A stretch of 5,688 nucleotides of DNA from Candidatus Sericytochromatia bacterium. Lineage in GTDB: Bacteria; Cyanobacteriota; Sericytochromatia; UBA7694; JACMQJ01. The position numbers and the translations under genes were made by a program. Below the pieces are notes generated by a model. The model saw only the letters and a program-made list of their open reading frames with translations. It was not told the origin of the DNA and made no database searches. The stretch lies in contig JACMQJ010000416.1 in assembly GCA_014377055.1 (NCBI GenBank), positions 1-5,688 of the forward strand, in the 5' to 3' direction. Shown in pieces: positions 5,415-5,688 of the stretch (positions within the stretch are counted from its first letter, which is position 1; every line of letters starts with the position of its first letter).

Positions 5415-5688
5415 TTATTCTGCTGTTATATAAAATCCAAGTTGCTTTTTTATTTCTTCAGGTAGATTAGGAAGCATAGATCTAGGAATAAGAAAAGTAG
5501 AAAGATTAAAGAAATCTGTATAAATTTTATGCGAATCAACTGTCGCTTTAAGATAATTATATCCAGAAGACCCTCCTGTACCAATCTTTGTCCCAATCAT
5601 GCGATGAACCATCATTGCATGTCTGTAACGCCAAGTTGAAAATAATTCATCAATACTTAACAGATATGAAAGTAAATTATATGGTAAA
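5415..5688 (-). CDS. kynA: Tryptophan 2,3-dioxygenase, C-terminal part (runs off right edge)
   Basis: The enzyme is a cytosolic haem dioxygenase that opens the indole ring of L-tryptophan to N-formylkynurenine, the first step of the kynurenine pathway. The frame is open from the window's right edge to the TAA at 5415-5417, giving the last 90 residues; the start lies outside. The visible part begins LPYNLLSYLLSIDELFSTWR and contains WRYRHAMMVHRMIG, whose His in MVHR (codon 5604-5606) matches the proximal haem ligand. The substrate-binding loop GTGGSSGYNYL follows, then DFFNLSTFLIPR. The MVHRM, GTGGSSGY and FNLST-LIPR segments resemble the animal TDO2 C-terminus more than the shorter bacterial form I know. 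An internal ATG at 5613-5615 is not the real start, because the conserved WRYRH motif lies upstream of it. Whether kynurenine genes lie beyond the edge cannot be seen. Confidence 0.95.
   Translation of the reverse strand, partial: LPYNLLSYLLSIDELFSTWRYRHAMMVHRMIGTKIGTGGSSGYNYLKATVDSHKIYTDFFNLSTFLIPRSMLPNLPEEIKKQLGFYITAE

Noticed and set aside
5415..5615. Complete 66-residue protein starting at the internal ATG
   Set aside because: The frame continues upstream to the window edge through the conserved WRYRHAM motif; this is the tail of a larger dioxygenase.
1..5688. CRISPR array, tRNA, rRNA or insertion sequence
   Set aside because: No regularly spaced long repeats, no cloverleaf-like segments, no transposase gene and no terminal inverted repeats with target duplications were seen.

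Overview
The window is a strongly AT-rich piece of bacterial chromosome using the standard genetic code: TGA is used as a stop (antitoxin, YgjP-like protein) and Trp is TGG. An N-terminal lipobox protein and a compact layout of single genes and short operons suggest a free-living or host-associated bacterium with a Gram-negative-like envelope. I cannot place the lineage. DapB resembles the Firmicutes/Thermotoga type, the tryptophan dioxygenase looks animal-like, and the soluble kinase belongs to a type common in environmental bacteria and cyanobacteria.

Layout, left to right. (1) 19-1278, minus: a lipoprotein with three canonical EF-hand calcium loops followed by a LipA-type alpha/beta-hydrolase lipase domain. 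(2) 1279-1556: a divergent intergenic region with candidate promoters and three inverted repeats built on AATCT/AGATT. (3) 1557-2351, plus: dapB (lysine/diaminopimelate synthesis). (4) 2352-2994, plus: a toxin-antitoxin pair, an RHH-like antitoxin overlapping a MazF/PemK-type RNase by ATGA, preceded by an extended -10 promoter covered by three TTATGA repeats at an exact 12-bp pitch. (5) 2997-3701, minus: a YgjP/DUF45 zinc metallohydrolase, converging on mazF with only two bases between the stop codons. (6) 3749-5224, minus: a cytosolic receiver-histidine kinase (REC, conserved linker, duplicated coiled coil, HisKA, HATPase). (7) 5224-5313, minus: a possible 29-residue ORF whose stop overlaps the kinase start (TAATG). 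(8) 5415-5688, minus: the C-terminal 90 residues of tryptophan 2,3-dioxygenase, continuing beyond the right edge.

The genes do not form one pathway. The only tight functional unit is the toxin-antitoxin operon, probably an insertion-like module between housekeeping dapB and the convergent minus-strand group. The kinase and ygjP-like gene are close enough (47 bases) to be cotranscribed. I found no clear new multi-gene system. The observations most worth a second look are the 12-bp phased operator-like array, the EF-hand/lipase fusion with altered active-site motifs, and the animal-like tryptophan dioxygenase.
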